DNA of 64,000 nucleotides from Neomoorella sulfitireducens (GTDB lineage Bacteria > Bacillota > DSM-521 > Neomoorellales > Neomoorellaceae). The position numbers and the translations under genes were made by a program. Below, in pieces: positions 33,160-42,104 of the stretch. The notes below the pieces were generated by a model, which worked only from the letters and a program-made list of their open reading frames with translations, ran no database searches and was not told the DNA's origin. Every line of letters starts with the position of its first letter. The first letter of the stretch is position 1. The stretch is taken from the NCBI RefSeq assembly GCF_024733845.1, contig NZ_JANRHG010000005.1, positions 1-64,000 on the forward strand, in the 5' to 3' direction.

Positions 33160-34608
33160 CTATGCCAGGTAATCCAGCCGGTAGGTGGAAAGAGGGATTA
33201 TTTCCCTTGCCTCCTGCCCCGCCCCGCCGGGCGTTCCCCGTCGCCAACCAGGCAAGTCCCGGCCGTAGGAGCCGCCTTCCCCGGCTTGAAAACCGCTACC
33301 GGGGCCTTCGCCGCCCACCTGCACCTGGACCTGGTCCAGGTGTAAACCCTGCTGGGCTACGGCCAGGCGCATTTCCGGCACCGCCGCTCGCAGGGCCCGG
33401 GCGGCCTCATTGTTCTCTACCAGCAGGTGGAGGACCAGCCGCCCCCCTTCCAGGATGGCCCTGAGCTTCATATTTCCCAGGCTTTCCGGCTGGAGCCGGA
33501 TTTCTATTTCCTGCTGCCTCCCGGACCGGCTCATCCGGGCCGCCGCCATAGTTGCAGCGACAACATCCGTCAGGTTGCCCACCGGTAACCCCGTCCCGCC
33601 GGCCTGCCCCCCGTTAGCCGGGAAATTAAAGAGGTGGCTTCCCTGGCCGGCCCTCACCCTTTCATTGACGGCTATCTCCGGCCCGCCGGCAGTCCCGGTT
33701 CCCCCCGGTTCGCCGGCAGGGCTTCTACCGGCATCGCCGCCGGCCAGATTAAAGGTCCCATGGCCGGCATGATTGCCGCCCCGGCTCCCTCCTGCCTGTA
33801 CTTCGTCTTCTTTGAACCGGACCTGCTGACCTTCTACCATCCCCCGGGGGAGAATATCCCCGCCGGTGTCCTTTCTACGGGGCAAGGCCTCTAATTTAGC
33901 GTCTTTGAGGAGTTTGCCTTCCTTCCCGGCCGCAGGAACACCTGCCGCCACGATGGTTAACCCCATCCCATCTCCTCCGGAAGTGTCGGCAGCATTTTCT
34001 TTACCGGTCGCTCCTGCCCCGGCCAACGCGGCCGGGCCGGCGGCAGCATCCCCGGGGCCGTCGGATTTCAGGACCGGTAAAAGATCGCCGGCCTGCACCC
34101 GGCTTAAGGGATTGGCCCCACCCGCCGGCACCTCCAGGCCCGCAGGTATGCCGTTCCCGGGCCGGCTGCCCCCGGCGGCCTGCACCATGCCGGCAACCGC
34201 CTCAACCTCACTGGGGGTCATGGACCCGGCGACTGCCTTTGCGGTCTCCTGTGCTGCCGCCGGGGTTTTCTCCCCCTGGCTGTACTTCGTCACCGCCCGT
34301 CCCTGGCCTTCACCGTTTTCTCCCTGTTCCGGACCGCCGGCCCGGCAGGCTCCCTCCTCCCCTGATCCGGCAGCAGGGCAACCCCTGCCTGAATTCAAGC
34401 TGGCTGCCGTATTAACCTCGTCCCCGCCGGGCATTTGGCGGCAATCATCCCGGCCGGATAGTTCTTTCCCGGCGGTAAACCGCATCGAGCCCGGCCGGTG
34501 CATCAAGCCGGCCAGGTAAAGGGCAAAATCGTTCTCGCCTGAAGGCCGGCCGCGTCCCCGGACCAGTGCTCCCCGGCTCCCGGTATTTGCTACTACCTGT
34601 ACGGTCAT
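33160..34608 (-). CDS. fliK: Flagellar hook-length control protein FliK
   Basis: A 482-residue protein. A long low-complexity Gly/Ala/Pro-rich N-terminal region (about 1-350) acts as the family's molecular ruler. The C-terminal Flg_hook domain (IEIRLQPESLGNMKLRAILEG, LRAAVPEMRLAVAQQGLHLDQV) signals the export switch through FlhB. ATG 34608 follows GGGGGTG and is preferred to an upstream in-frame ATG overlapping fliJ. The repeat-rich N terminus is expected to diverge quickly. Confidence 0.9.
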   Translation of the reverse strand: MTVQVVANTGSRGALVRGRGRPSGENDFALYLAGLMHRPGSMRFTAGKELSGRDDCRQMPGGDEVNTAASLNSGRGCPAAGSGEEGACRAGGPEQGENGEGQGRAVTKYSQGEKTPAAAQETAKAVAGSMTPSEVEAVAGMVQAAGGSRPGNGIPAGLEVPAGGANPLSRVQAGDLLPVLKSDGPGDAAAGPAALAGAGATGKENAADTSGGDGMGLTIVAAGVPAAGKEGKLLKDAKLEALPRRKDTGGDILPRGMVEGQQVRFKEDEVQAGGSRGGNHAGHGTFNLAGGDAGRSPAGEPGGTGTAGGPEIAVNERVRAGQGSHLFNFPANGGQAGGTGLPVGNLTDVVAATMAAARMSRSGRQQEIEIRLQPESLGNMKLRAILEGGRLVLHLLVENNEAARALRAAVPEMRLAVAQQGLHLDQVQVQVGGEGPGSGFQAGEGGSYGRDLPGWRRGTPGGAGQEAREIIPLSTYRLDYLA

Positions 34609-34636
34609 CTTTTCACCCCCTTTCAACGATGTATAT

Positions 34637-35059
34637 TTATAGATGACGGCGGCTACCTGCCGCTTCATCTACCTGCTTTTGTTCCTCCCGGGCCAGTTCG
34701 TAGCGATAGGCAACAAGCTGGCGCTCGCGCAGGCGGTCCAGGACCTTCCTCTCCCGCATGACCGCCTGCACCTGGTCGCATTTCTCCTTTACGGCCATGT
34801 GCGCCCGGGCCACCCTTTCCCGCTGGCCGGCAATGCGGCCTTCCAGGGCTTCCAGCAGCGCCGCCTCCCGGAGCAAATCACCGGCCGCCAGTTCCCCCTG
34901 GACGACCCCGCAGCTGTCCCGCAACCGGCGGTAATGCTCCAGGCGCTCTTCTTCCTCTTCCTGGCGGCGGCGGGCAACGGCCAGCTGCAGCTTGAGCTGT
35001 TCTTCCATGGATGTTTTATAGGATCGCACCCGTTCCAGGGAAAAACGAAAAGGAGTCAC
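34637..35059 (-). CDS. fliJ: Flagellar export chaperone FliJ
   Basis: A 140-residue, almost wholly coiled-coil protein (heptads from about residue 15 to 130) beginning PFRFSLERVRSYK, typical of FliJ. It forms the stalk inside the FliI hexamer and links it to FlhA. It follows fliI. Confidence 0.9.
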   Translation of the reverse strand: MTPFRFSLERVRSYKTSMEEQLKLQLAVARRRQEEEEERLEHYRRLRDSCGVVQGELAAGDLLREAALLEALEGRIAGQRERVARAHMAVKEKCDQVQAVMRERKVLDRLRERQLVAYRYELAREEQKQVDEAAGSRRHL

Positions 35060-35091
35060 CGGTAAACACCTCCGTAACGAGGCATTATCCG

Positions 35092-36402
35092 TCAGCTAAA
35101 CAGGGATGCCAGCCCGGCCAGGGTGGCGTCAAAATCATAGTACTCCCCTAAATCCTGGCGCAGGAATGACTTGATGGCGTCATAATACCGCAGCGCCGCG
35201 TCTACCCTGGGGTTGGAGCCGCGTTGATAAGCGCCAATCTCTATTAAATCCGCCGCCTCCTGGTAGGCAGCCAGGAGTTCCCGCAGGTATCCTGCCCGCT
35301 CCTGCTGTTCCCTGGAGGTAATCTCCGGCATGAGGCGGCTGGTACTCGCCAGGACGTCAATCGCCGGGTAGTGGTTACCGGCCGCCAGCTTCCGGGAAAG
35401 AACGATGTGGCCGTCCAGGAGACCGCGCACGGTGTCGGCCACCGGCTCGTTCATGTCATCGCCTTCCACCAGCACCGTGTACAGGCCGGTGATGGAACCC
35501 CTGGCCCCGTTGCCCGCCCTTTCTACCAGCCGGGGCAGGGAAGCAAAGACGGAAGGGGTATATCCCCGGGTAGCCGGCGGCTCGCCGATGGCCAGCCCCA
35601 CCTCCCGCTGGGCAATGGCAAAGCGGGTAAGGGAGTCCATCATCAAGAGAACGTTCTTCCCCTGGTCGCGGAAATACTCGGCAATGGCCGTCGCCGTAAA
35701 GGCTCCTTTAATGCGGACCAGGGCCGGCCGGTCGGAGGTGGCGACTACTACCACGGACCGGGCCAGGCCTTCCGCCCCCAGGTCGCCTTCGATAAAGTCC
35801 CGTACCTCGCGGCCGCGCTCGCCGATGAGGGCGATGACGTTGATATCGGCAGTGCTGTGGCGGGCAATCATTCCCAGGAGGGTGCTCTTACCCACACCGC
35901 TGCCGGCGAAAATGCCCACCCGCTGGCCGCAGCCGCAGGTGAGGAGGGCGTCGATGGCCTTAACCCCGGTGGCCAGGACCTCTTTAATCCGCCGCCGCTC
36001 CAGGGGATGGGGCGGGGAATTGCTCACCGGCCGGAAATCCTCCCCGGCAAGGGGCCTCCCGTCCATGGGACGCCCCAGGCCATCCAGGACCCGGCCCATT
36101 AGTTCCTTCCCCACCGGGACGAGATGGCCCTGGCCGGCGGCCGTCACCCGGCACCCGGGACCGATGCCTTCCAGCTCCCCCAGGGGCATGAGGAGGGTCA
36201 CTTCTTCCCGGAAGCCGACCACCTCGGCCACGACAGGGGCCGCGCCGTTATTATAAATATGGCACAGCTCCCCTATGGCGGCCTTGAGGCCGCGGGCTTC
36301 GATGGTAAGCCCCGTCACCCGGGTAACTTTACCGCCCCGGCGCCAGAGGCTGGCGGATGCCAGTTGCTGCCTGCAGGCCGCCAGGTCGAGGTTCGCGCTC
36401 AC
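35092..36402 (-). CDS. fliI: Flagellar export ATPase FliI
   Basis: A 436-residue F1-beta-like ATPase. It has Walker A (GSGVGKSTLLG) near residue 169, GERGREVRDFIE near 195 and Walker B (NVLLMMDSLTRFA) near 255. It releases chaperones and energises export. The start overlaps the fliH stop region by 4 bases. Confidence 0.96.
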   Translation of the reverse strand: MSANLDLAACRQQLASASLWRRGGKVTRVTGLTIEARGLKAAIGELCHIYNNGAAPVVAEVVGFREEVTLLMPLGELEGIGPGCRVTAAGQGHLVPVGKELMGRVLDGLGRPMDGRPLAGEDFRPVSNSPPHPLERRRIKEVLATGVKAIDALLTCGCGQRVGIFAGSGVGKSTLLGMIARHSTADINVIALIGERGREVRDFIEGDLGAEGLARSVVVVATSDRPALVRIKGAFTATAIAEYFRDQGKNVLLMMDSLTRFAIAQREVGLAIGEPPATRGYTPSVFASLPRLVERAGNGARGSITGLYTVLVEGDDMNEPVADTVRGLLDGHIVLSRKLAAGNHYPAIDVLASTSRLMPEITSREQQERAGYLRELLAAYQEAADLIEIGAYQRGSNPRVDAALRYYDAIKSFLRQDLGEYYDFDATLAGLASLFS

Positions 36403-37229
36403 GGGCGCTCACCCCCCGGTAAAAAAGCCTCCCCCGCCGGTGCGGCGCCGGCAGTACAGGCGTCCTGCCGGAAGATTTTCTTCAGTTCCTCCATCTGGGT
36501 GTCTATAGCGGCGTCGATAAAGCCGTTTTCCGTCTCGACCCGGCAGCCGCCCCCCTTAAAGGCCGGGTCGGCGATTACCTGGAGCCGCGCCCCCGGCGCC
36601 GCTTCCGCCAGGAGCTCGGCCCGGCGCTGGCGGATAGCACCGGCTGCCTCCGGGGAGGCATAAATTATGTAATTTTGGCCTTCGGCCACCTGGCGGATTG
36701 CCTGGCGGGCCATTTCTACCACCAGGTCCGGCCGCAGCTCTATCTCCCGGCCAATTATCTTACCGGCGATGGCCAGGGCCAGCTCGATAATATCGCCTTC
36801 AGCAGCGCTGATGGTCTCCTGGTAAACCCGGCGCGCCTCCTGCAGGACCTGCCGGGCTTCCTCCCGGGCGGCTTCCGCCTCCCGGCGGATGCGCAGGGCT
36901 TCTTCCTCCGCCTGGGCCAGGCCTTCCCGGTAGCCCCTGGCTTCCCCGGCGGCCCGCCCCTCTTCCAGGACCTTTTGCCGCTCCTCAAAGGCGGCATCCT
37001 TAATGGCATCCGCCTCCCGGCGGGCCTGCTCCAGGATGGCGGCCGCCCTTTCCCGGGCGGCGGCCTCTTCCATCGCGCCGGCTTTAGCCGCGGCCCCGTC
37101 ACCCGGATTGCCGGTATCCTGCCCTTCTCCGGGTCTTTTAGCAGGAACGGCCTGCAGGGGGCGCAGGGGTATTATCCTCTCTCCCCGCCCCGGCCCTGCT
37201 TCTTTAAGTACCCTAGACCACAATGGCAT
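36399..37229 (-). CDS. fliH: Flagellar export stator FliH
   Basis: A 276-residue protein with a Pro/Gly-rich N terminus, a long Ala/Glu-rich coiled coil (about 70-150) and a C-terminal V/A-ATPase-E-like domain (ALAIAGKIIGREIELRPDLVVEMARQAI). It tethers FliI to the C ring. ATG 37229, with GGGGTGGTGAAG upstream, is preferred to 37268. Either choice overlaps fliG. Confidence 0.9.
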   Translation of the reverse strand: MPLWSRVLKEAGPGRGERIIPLRPLQAVPAKRPGEGQDTGNPGDGAAAKAGAMEEAAARERAAAILEQARREADAIKDAAFEERQKVLEEGRAAGEARGYREGLAQAEEEALRIRREAEAAREEARQVLQEARRVYQETISAAEGDIIELALAIAGKIIGREIELRPDLVVEMARQAIRQVAEGQNYIIYASPEAAGAIRQRRAELLAEAAPGARLQVIADPAFKGGGCRVETENGFIDAAIDTQMEELKKIFRQDACTAGAAPAGEAFLPGGERP

Positions 37230-38220
37230 CTTCACCACCCCGGGCGATGATAATCTCGCCAGCTTCATCTAAGCGACGGATGATCTGGACAATACGCTGC
37301 TGGGCTTCTTCTACATCCCGCAGGCGCGCCGGGCCCATATACTCGATATCCTCTTTGAGCATCTCGCCGGCCCGCTTGGAAAGGTTGCGGTAAATGCGGT
37401 TGGCCACTTCTTCGCTGGCCGCCTTGAGGGCCAGGGCCAGGTCTTTAAGGTCGACTTCCCTGAGAACCCGGCGAATGGAATTGTCGTCCAGGGTCAGGAT
37501 ATCTTCAAAGACAAACATGCGCTTGCGGATCTCGTCGGCCAGTTCAGGGTCATCTTGTTCCAGGGCTTCCAGGATGGTCCGCTCGGTGCTGCGGTCGGCC
37601 CGGTTCAAGATGTCCACCAGGCTTTTCAAACCACCGGCCACGGCAAAGTCCTGCTCCACCAGGGAGGACAGGCGCTGTTCCATGATGTTTTCCAGTTCCC
37701 GCAGGGTTTCCGGGGAAGCCCTTTCCATGAGGGCAATCCTCTTGGCAACGTCGGCCTGGATGTTATCCGGCAGGGCACCCAAAACTATAGCCGCCTGTTC
37801 CGGTTCCAGGTAGGCCAGGATCAGGGCTATGGTCTGGGGATGTTCGTTGTAAATAAAATTTACCAGCTGCTTGGGGTCGGCCTTGCGGATCACACTGAAA
37901 GGCCGGATTTTGGAAGTAGCCACTAGCTTTTTTATAATTTCCGCAGCCCGCGCCGGCCCCAGGGTTTTTTCCAGCACCTCGCGGGCATACTTTATCCCGC
38001 CCTGGAGGATGAACGTCTGGGCCTCATTGAGCTGCAGGAACTCATCGACAATCTGCTGCATGGTCGCCGGGTCGATAGAAGTAGTGTTGGCGATCTGGTA
38101 GGTAATGCGTTCAATTTCTTCCTGGCCCATTTGCTTTAAAATTAAAGACGATAGCTCCGGCCCGACGGCAATCAAAAAAATGGCTGCTTTTTCCAGGCCG
38201 GAAAGGGCTTTTCTCGCCAA
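37213..38220 (-). CDS. fliG: Flagellar motor switch protein FliG
   Basis: A 335-residue C-ring protein. The N-terminal domain (LSGLEKAAIFLIAVGPE) binds FliF. The middle domain has the EHPQTIALILAYLEPEQAA motif. The C-terminal torque domain carries charged residues (DDNSIRRVLREVDLKDLALALKAA). It lies 12 bases after fliF. Confidence 0.96.
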   Translation of the reverse strand: MARKALSGLEKAAIFLIAVGPELSSLILKQMGQEEIERITYQIANTTSIDPATMQQIVDEFLQLNEAQTFILQGGIKYAREVLEKTLGPARAAEIIKKLVATSKIRPFSVIRKADPKQLVNFIYNEHPQTIALILAYLEPEQAAIVLGALPDNIQADVAKRIALMERASPETLRELENIMEQRLSSLVEQDFAVAGGLKSLVDILNRADRSTERTILEALEQDDPELADEIRKRMFVFEDILTLDDNSIRRVLREVDLKDLALALKAASEEVANRIYRNLSKRAGEMLKEDIEYMGPARLRDVEEAQQRIVQIIRRLDEAGEIIIARGGEDAIVV

Positions 38221-38232
38221 TCAAGCCACCCC

Positions 38233-39810
38233 TTAATCTTCAGCCAGCCAGGCCTTGACAAGCAAGGCGGCTTCCTCCGGACGCTGGCGGATGATATCCC
38301 GTAAGTGGTCCATTTTGGCCTTGCGCTCGGCTTCCTGGCGTTCTTTTTCTACGTCTACCGGTCCCGCCGGCTCGACTATCAAAGGTTCGACGGGGATACC
38401 GGCCCTCATGCCGGCCGTAACGGCCGCAGGGGGTAATCCTGCCTGTAAACCTCCCTGCCGCCGGCGGCGCAAGAAGAGGACCACCAGCACCGCCAGCAGG
38501 AGAAGGGCCGCCAGTCCCGCCCCTCCCCACAGTAAATATTGCCGGTACTGCTGCAGGCGCTGCTCCCGGGCTGCCATCTCCGCCGCCAGCTGCTGCTGCA
38601 AGGAGTCGTCAAAGGGTATGGGTTCAACGTTAATCTGATCCCCCCGGGCTGGGTCAAAACCGATAGCGGCGGTAACGATATTCTGGATCTGGGCCCTCAG
38701 GTCCGGGGTCACCGTGCCGTTGACGGCCACCGCCGTGGAAAGGCGCCTTACCTGGCCCGGGGCCACGATGGTGTGAGTCAGGGTCTGGTCAAGCTCATAG
38801 TTGTGGATAGTATCGGATTTATTGTAATTCCCCGTCGCCGGGTTAATGGCCTGGTATACCGGGGGCTGGGTGTTGGTCGCCGTCCCCGCCGCCCCTGCGG
38901 CGCCGCCGGTAGTACCCTCTTCCGTTTTAACCTGCTCGCTCCTCAGGGCGCCCTCCTTGCCCCACACCGTCTGGGTAATTTCCTGCTGGTCGAAGTTTAA
39001 GTCAGCGGTGACCATGGCCACGGCCTTACCCGGTCCCAGGATCTGGGTCAGCATGGCCTGCAGCCTTTGTTCCAGGTCCCTTTCATACTGCCTTTTCAGT
39101 TCCATCTGGACCTGCTGCTTCTGGCTTGAGGGTACCGCGTCACTGCCGGCCACACCTTCACTCAGCACGTTGCCGTACATATCAATGACGCGGATATTCT
39201 CCAGTTTGAGGCCGGCCACGCTGGCCGCCACCAGTTCCATGATGCCCTTGACCTGTTCCGGCTTTAAATTGGCCAGGGGTTTAAGTTTCAACATCACCGC
39301 CGCCGAAGGGGGCTGCCGTTCCTGTAAAAAGACGCTGGGCTGGGGGATAACCAGGTGTACCCGGGCGTCTTCCACTTCGTCCATGGCCACGATGGTCCGG
39401 CGCAGTTCTTCCTGGAGGGCACGCTGGTAATCCAGGTTGCGCTCAAAATCAGTCATACCCAGCTTGTTCTGGTCAAAGAGTTCAAACCCCCGGCCGCTGT
39501 TTAAAACCCCCGCGCTGGCCAGGTCCAGGCGTAGCTGGTAAAGCTGTCCTTTAGGCACCAGGATGGTCGACCCCTCGCCGGCCAGCTGGTAGGGCACCTT
39601 CATTTCCTTCAACTTTTCCACTACCGCCGCCGCGTCGCGCTGCTCCAGGTTGGTAAACAGGGGTGCGTACTGGGGCTTCAGCAGCCACTGCAGCAAAAAG
39701 GCGGCGCCCAGGAGGGCGGCTATGCTTACGGCCAGGAGGGCCGAACGCCTCCCAGGGGTTAACCCCTGCCAGAACCCCTTGATCCTGTCGAGAATATGTT
39801 TAAGCTTCAT
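38233..39810 (-). CDS. fliF: Flagellar MS-ring protein FliF
   Basis: A 525-residue protein. One membrane helix near residues 27-47 and a second near 434-455 flank the YscJ/FliF ring-building region (RGFELFDQNKLGMTDFERNLDYQRALQ). The C-terminal tail binds FliG. FliF forms the MS ring, the base of the flagellum. Confidence 0.96.
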   Translation of the reverse strand: MKLKHILDRIKGFWQGLTPGRRSALLAVSIAALLGAAFLLQWLLKPQYAPLFTNLEQRDAAAVVEKLKEMKVPYQLAGEGSTILVPKGQLYQLRLDLASAGVLNSGRGFELFDQNKLGMTDFERNLDYQRALQEELRRTIVAMDEVEDARVHLVIPQPSVFLQERQPPSAAVMLKLKPLANLKPEQVKGIMELVAASVAGLKLENIRVIDMYGNVLSEGVAGSDAVPSSQKQQVQMELKRQYERDLEQRLQAMLTQILGPGKAVAMVTADLNFDQQEITQTVWGKEGALRSEQVKTEEGTTGGAAGAAGTATNTQPPVYQAINPATGNYNKSDTIHNYELDQTLTHTIVAPGQVRRLSTAVAVNGTVTPDLRAQIQNIVTAAIGFDPARGDQINVEPIPFDDSLQQQLAAEMAAREQRLQQYRQYLLWGGAGLAALLLLAVLVVLFLRRRRQGGLQAGLPPAAVTAGMRAGIPVEPLIVEPAGPVDVEKERQEAERKAKMDHLRDIIRQRPEEAALLVKAWLAED

Positions 39811-39966
39811 TTTGAGCTCCCGGAAAGCGATAATGCTTTGCTAACCATAACTACTATCACGGGCGGGAAAAACGCTCCCCTTACCCGCCTGATTTGCGCG
39901 GCAAGCCGCAGCATTCCCGCAGGCCATCAAAAACCTGCCGCGCCGGCGGCTGCGTCCCCGGCGGCG

Positions 39967-40278
39967 TTAGAACTGCATGCGGGAAATTTCCTGGTAAGCC
40001 TCCACGGCCCTGTTGCGTACCTGCACCGCCAGCTGCAGGGCCAGGTTGGCCTCCTCCAGGGCCAGCACTACCTGGTGGACGTCTTCGATTTTGCCGGCCA
40101 GGTACTCCTGGGTAAGGACATCGGCCTTTTGCTGCAGCGCGCTTATTTCCTCCAATTTTTCCAGCAGTATGTCGCTAAAGGCCCTGCCTGTGGTCCCCGG
40201 GTCCCGCGATACGGGTTGGGACTGCTGGCCACCCTGGACGGGAGCCGGCATTAATAGGGATACAGGTGCAAGGATCAT
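39967..40278 (-). CDS. fliE: Flagellar hook-basal body protein FliE
   Basis: A 103-residue protein. Its C-terminal helices (DVHQVVLALEEANLALQLAVQVRNRAVEAYQEI) match FliE, the adaptor between MS ring and rod. ATG 40278 lies 9 bases after AGGAGG; an upstream GTG is too close to that site. It is separated from flgC by 175 bases in which no gene is seen. Confidence 0.92.
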   Translation of the reverse strand: MILAPVSLLMPAPVQGGQQSQPVSRDPGTTGRAFSDILLEKLEEISALQQKADVLTQEYLAGKIEDVHQVVLALEEANLALQLAVQVRNRAVEAYQEISRMQF

Positions 40279-40453
40279 AGACACTTTCCTCCTGAAAGTT
40301 TATAACCCAGCTTCCTGCAGGCTGGAGGGTACAGCCTCCGGGCTCCGGTGGTTCTCGGCTAGCAAACTTAGCGATCAGCCTGTATCCTCCAACTTCTTTT
40401 CTCAGCCCTATATTTTCATGCTTCATGGCGAGGGCGGCAGCCAAACCCTGCCT

Positions 40454-40879
40454 CTAACGCCCGATTTCCAGGGCCTTCATGGTCATGGCCTTGGCCGCAT
40501 TCAGTACGGTGACGTTGGCCTCATAGGCCCTGGTAGCGGTGATCAAGTCCACCATTTCGTTAACGATATTGATATTCGGCAAGGCCACATAACCGTCGGC
40601 ACCGGCATCCGGATGGGACGGGTCGTACACCAGGCGGGGCGGCGTGCTATCCTCTACAATGGCCGCCACCTCAACCCCCCTGCCCGGGGCCAGGCCGGGC
40701 GTCTGTCCCATGGCTTCCCGCAGCTTTTCCGCAAAAACAGGAACCTGCCGCCGGTAGGGGCCGCCCCGGGGTGTCCTGGTGGTATTGATATTGGCCAGGT
40801 TGTTGGCGATAAGATCCAGGCGCAGGCGCTCGGCCGTGAGCCCGGAAGCGCTGATGGCCAAGGCCGGTAACAGTTCCAT
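40454..40879 (-). CDS. flgC: Flagellar rod protein FlgC
   Basis: A 141-residue proximal rod protein with LIANNLANINTTRTPRGGPYRRQVPVF at the N terminus and VNEMVDLITATRAYEANVTVLNAAK at the C terminus. It follows flgB. Confidence 0.95.
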   Translation of the reverse strand: MELLPALAISASGLTAERLRLDLIANNLANINTTRTPRGGPYRRQVPVFAEKLREAMGQTPGLAPGRGVEVAAIVEDSTPPRLVYDPSHPDAGADGYVALPNINIVNEMVDLITATRAYEANVTVLNAAKAMTMKALEIGR

Positions 40880-40992
40880 TCATCCTACCTCCATCCCGTA
40901 TATTTATCAACCGGTTGCCGGCAACAGGCCTGGCGCAGGAGCGTCACGAACGGCAATACGGCATCCTCTCCAGCTCCAGCATCCGGGCCGCC

Positions 40993-41391
40993 TCATCGCC
41001 GGCCTTCATTTATGGCATAGCGCAGCATGGCCAGCCGGCCGTTGAGCTGCTGGGCGGCGAAGTTAAAGTTCAAGCTGTTCTGGGCCAGGTCGACCATCTC
41101 CCGGTCGATGTCCACGTTGTTGCCGTCCTGGCGCATGGTGGTACTGTTGTCCTGGACAATTTCCGGGGAAAGATCTAAACCTGTGGCCGGCAAATGGGCG
41201 GGATTGGTACGATATAGGGCTACACTCTCCTCCAGTCCCAGGGCCCGGCCGAGCTTCTCTTCAAAGGTGACATCATAGCGCTTGTAGCCCGGCGTATTGA
41301 CGTTGGCCACGTTGTGGGCGATGACCCGCTGGCGTAACGCCGCCGTATCCAGGGCCTTTTCCAGGACGTACAATGCCGGCGTCATAAACAT
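40993..41391 (-). CDS. flgB: Flagellar rod protein FlgB
   Basis: A 132-residue proximal rod protein (VIAHNVANVNTPGYKRYDVTFEEKL; DREMVDLAQNSLNFNFAAQQL). It is the first gene of the large flagellar operon and sits behind a c-di-GMP riboswitch and terminator. ATG 41391 lies 8 bases after AAGGAGG; a further ATG two codons on is possible. Confidence 0.95.
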   Translation of the reverse strand: MFMTPALYVLEKALDTAALRQRVIAHNVANVNTPGYKRYDVTFEEKLGRALGLEESVALYRTNPAHLPATGLDLSPEIVQDNSTTMRQDGNNVDIDREMVDLAQNSLNFNFAAQQLNGRLAMLRYAINEGRR

Positions 41392-41511
41392 CCATCTTTC
41401 CTCCTTTTTCCCGGAAAAACGATGTTTTTCTCCAACAGTTACCACTTTAGCACTTGTATGGTAATTTTTGCATCGGGCTTAAGGCCTAAAATTTACCGGG
41501 ACTTTGGTCCT

Positions 41512-41535
41512 AAAAGAAAAGCCCGTCTGGCGGGC
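41512..41535 (-). terminator. Terminator in the flgB leader
   Basis: On the minus strand GCCCG-CCAGA-CGGGC followed by TTTTCTTTT is an intrinsic terminator between the riboswitch and flgB, the presumed expression platform for the operon. Confidence 0.8.
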
Positions 41536-41539
41536 AACT

Positions 41540-41692
41540 CCGGGTAACCGGGGACGGCGGCCTGGCGATCATAGCCCTTGCCGGTGTCACGGGGATATGG
41601 ATTCGTAAACCCTTTAACCGTCAAACAGGGGCCTTAGACCCATGGCTTTGCGCGCATCCCCTTTCGGGGAGCTTGCCCTTGACGCCCATGGT
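41540..41692 (-). promoter_or_regulatory. Cyclic di-GMP-I (GEMM) riboswitch before flgB
   Basis: The minus strand shows the GEMM-I core: AAGGGCAAGC, a CCCC-GAAA-GGGG hairpin, GCGCAAAGCCA, GGGTCTAAGG, then a long variable arm and CCCGGTTACCCGG closing the aptamer. The GCAAAGCC and CTAAGG blocks are the conserved ligand-site and tetraloop-receptor segments. A terminator follows directly. This class binds c-di-GMP and often controls motility genes; here it heads flgB and the genes after it. The 410-base gap between flgB and the AbrB gene is occupied by this element, the inverted repeat at 41727 and terminators. Confidence 0.85.
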
Positions 41693-41726
41693 AAGAAAAT
41701 TTTACCTTGATATTGTCAATAATTAT

Positions 41727-41758
41727 TCAACATGTTTTGCCAAATTCCTTCATGTTGA
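41727..41758. promoter_or_regulatory. Inverted repeat, candidate operator of the flagellar operon
   Basis: TCAACATG and CATGTTGA form a perfect 8-bp inverted repeat 16 bases apart, just upstream of a TTGACA on the minus strand (41719-41714). The layout suits a dimeric activator or repressor. No good -10 box is found at 17 bases from that TTGACA, so the promoter itself is unproven. Confidence 0.4.
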
Positions 41759-41775
41759 GAGAAAATTATCCAAAA

Positions 41776-41818
41776 AAATAAGGGCCGTTCGCCATCAAGG
41801 CAACGGCCCCCATTTTTC
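41776..41818. terminator. Bidirectional terminator after AbrB gene
   Basis: GGGCCGTT (41782-41789) pairs with AACGGCCC (41802-41809). An A-run lies on the left and TTTTT on the right. It closes the minus-strand abrB-like gene and insulates the flgB promoter. Confidence 0.8.
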
Positions 41819-41861
41819 CGTTAAATTTTCGCTCGGCTCATCTTCGTGATAACTTCTCCGG

Positions 41862-42065
41862 CTACTTGATTAAACCCACCCATACCTGCTGGTGCCTTTC
41901 CTGCCGGATGCTTTCCAGCTGCAGGCGCCGCAGGATGACCGTTTCGCCCTGCACTTCCACGGCCAGATGATCTCCTGTCTCCCATCCCAGGAGTTCCCGG
42001 ATCTCCTTGGGGATAACTACCTGTCCCCGGCTTGATAGTTTTGTTATCTCCACAGGATTGCTCAT
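41862..42065 (-). CDS. AbrB/MazE-type DNA-binding protein
   Basis: A 67-residue SpoVT/AbrB swapped-hairpin protein (VEITKLSSRGQVVIPKEIRE, LLGWETGDHLAVEVQGETVIL). Such proteins are transition-state regulators or antitoxins; no toxin gene is adjacent. ATG 42065 matches the family N terminus. A GTG at 42104, immediately after the FlgN-like stop, would add 13 residues. It may be co-transcribed with the fliD-fliS genes and could regulate motility, which is only a positional guess. Confidence 0.75.
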   Translation of the reverse strand: MSNPVEITKLSSRGQVVIPKEIRELLGWETGDHLAVEVQGETVILRRLQLESIRQERHQQVWVGLIK

Positions 42066-42104
42066 ATTTTTATTTTCCCTGCCCCGCTCAATGTCTTTTT
42101 TCAC

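Noticed and set aside
41735-41750. Sigma-54-like TTGGCA...TTG before flgB on the minus strand
   Set aside because: The GG and GC elements are out of register by one base and the second is GA, not GC.
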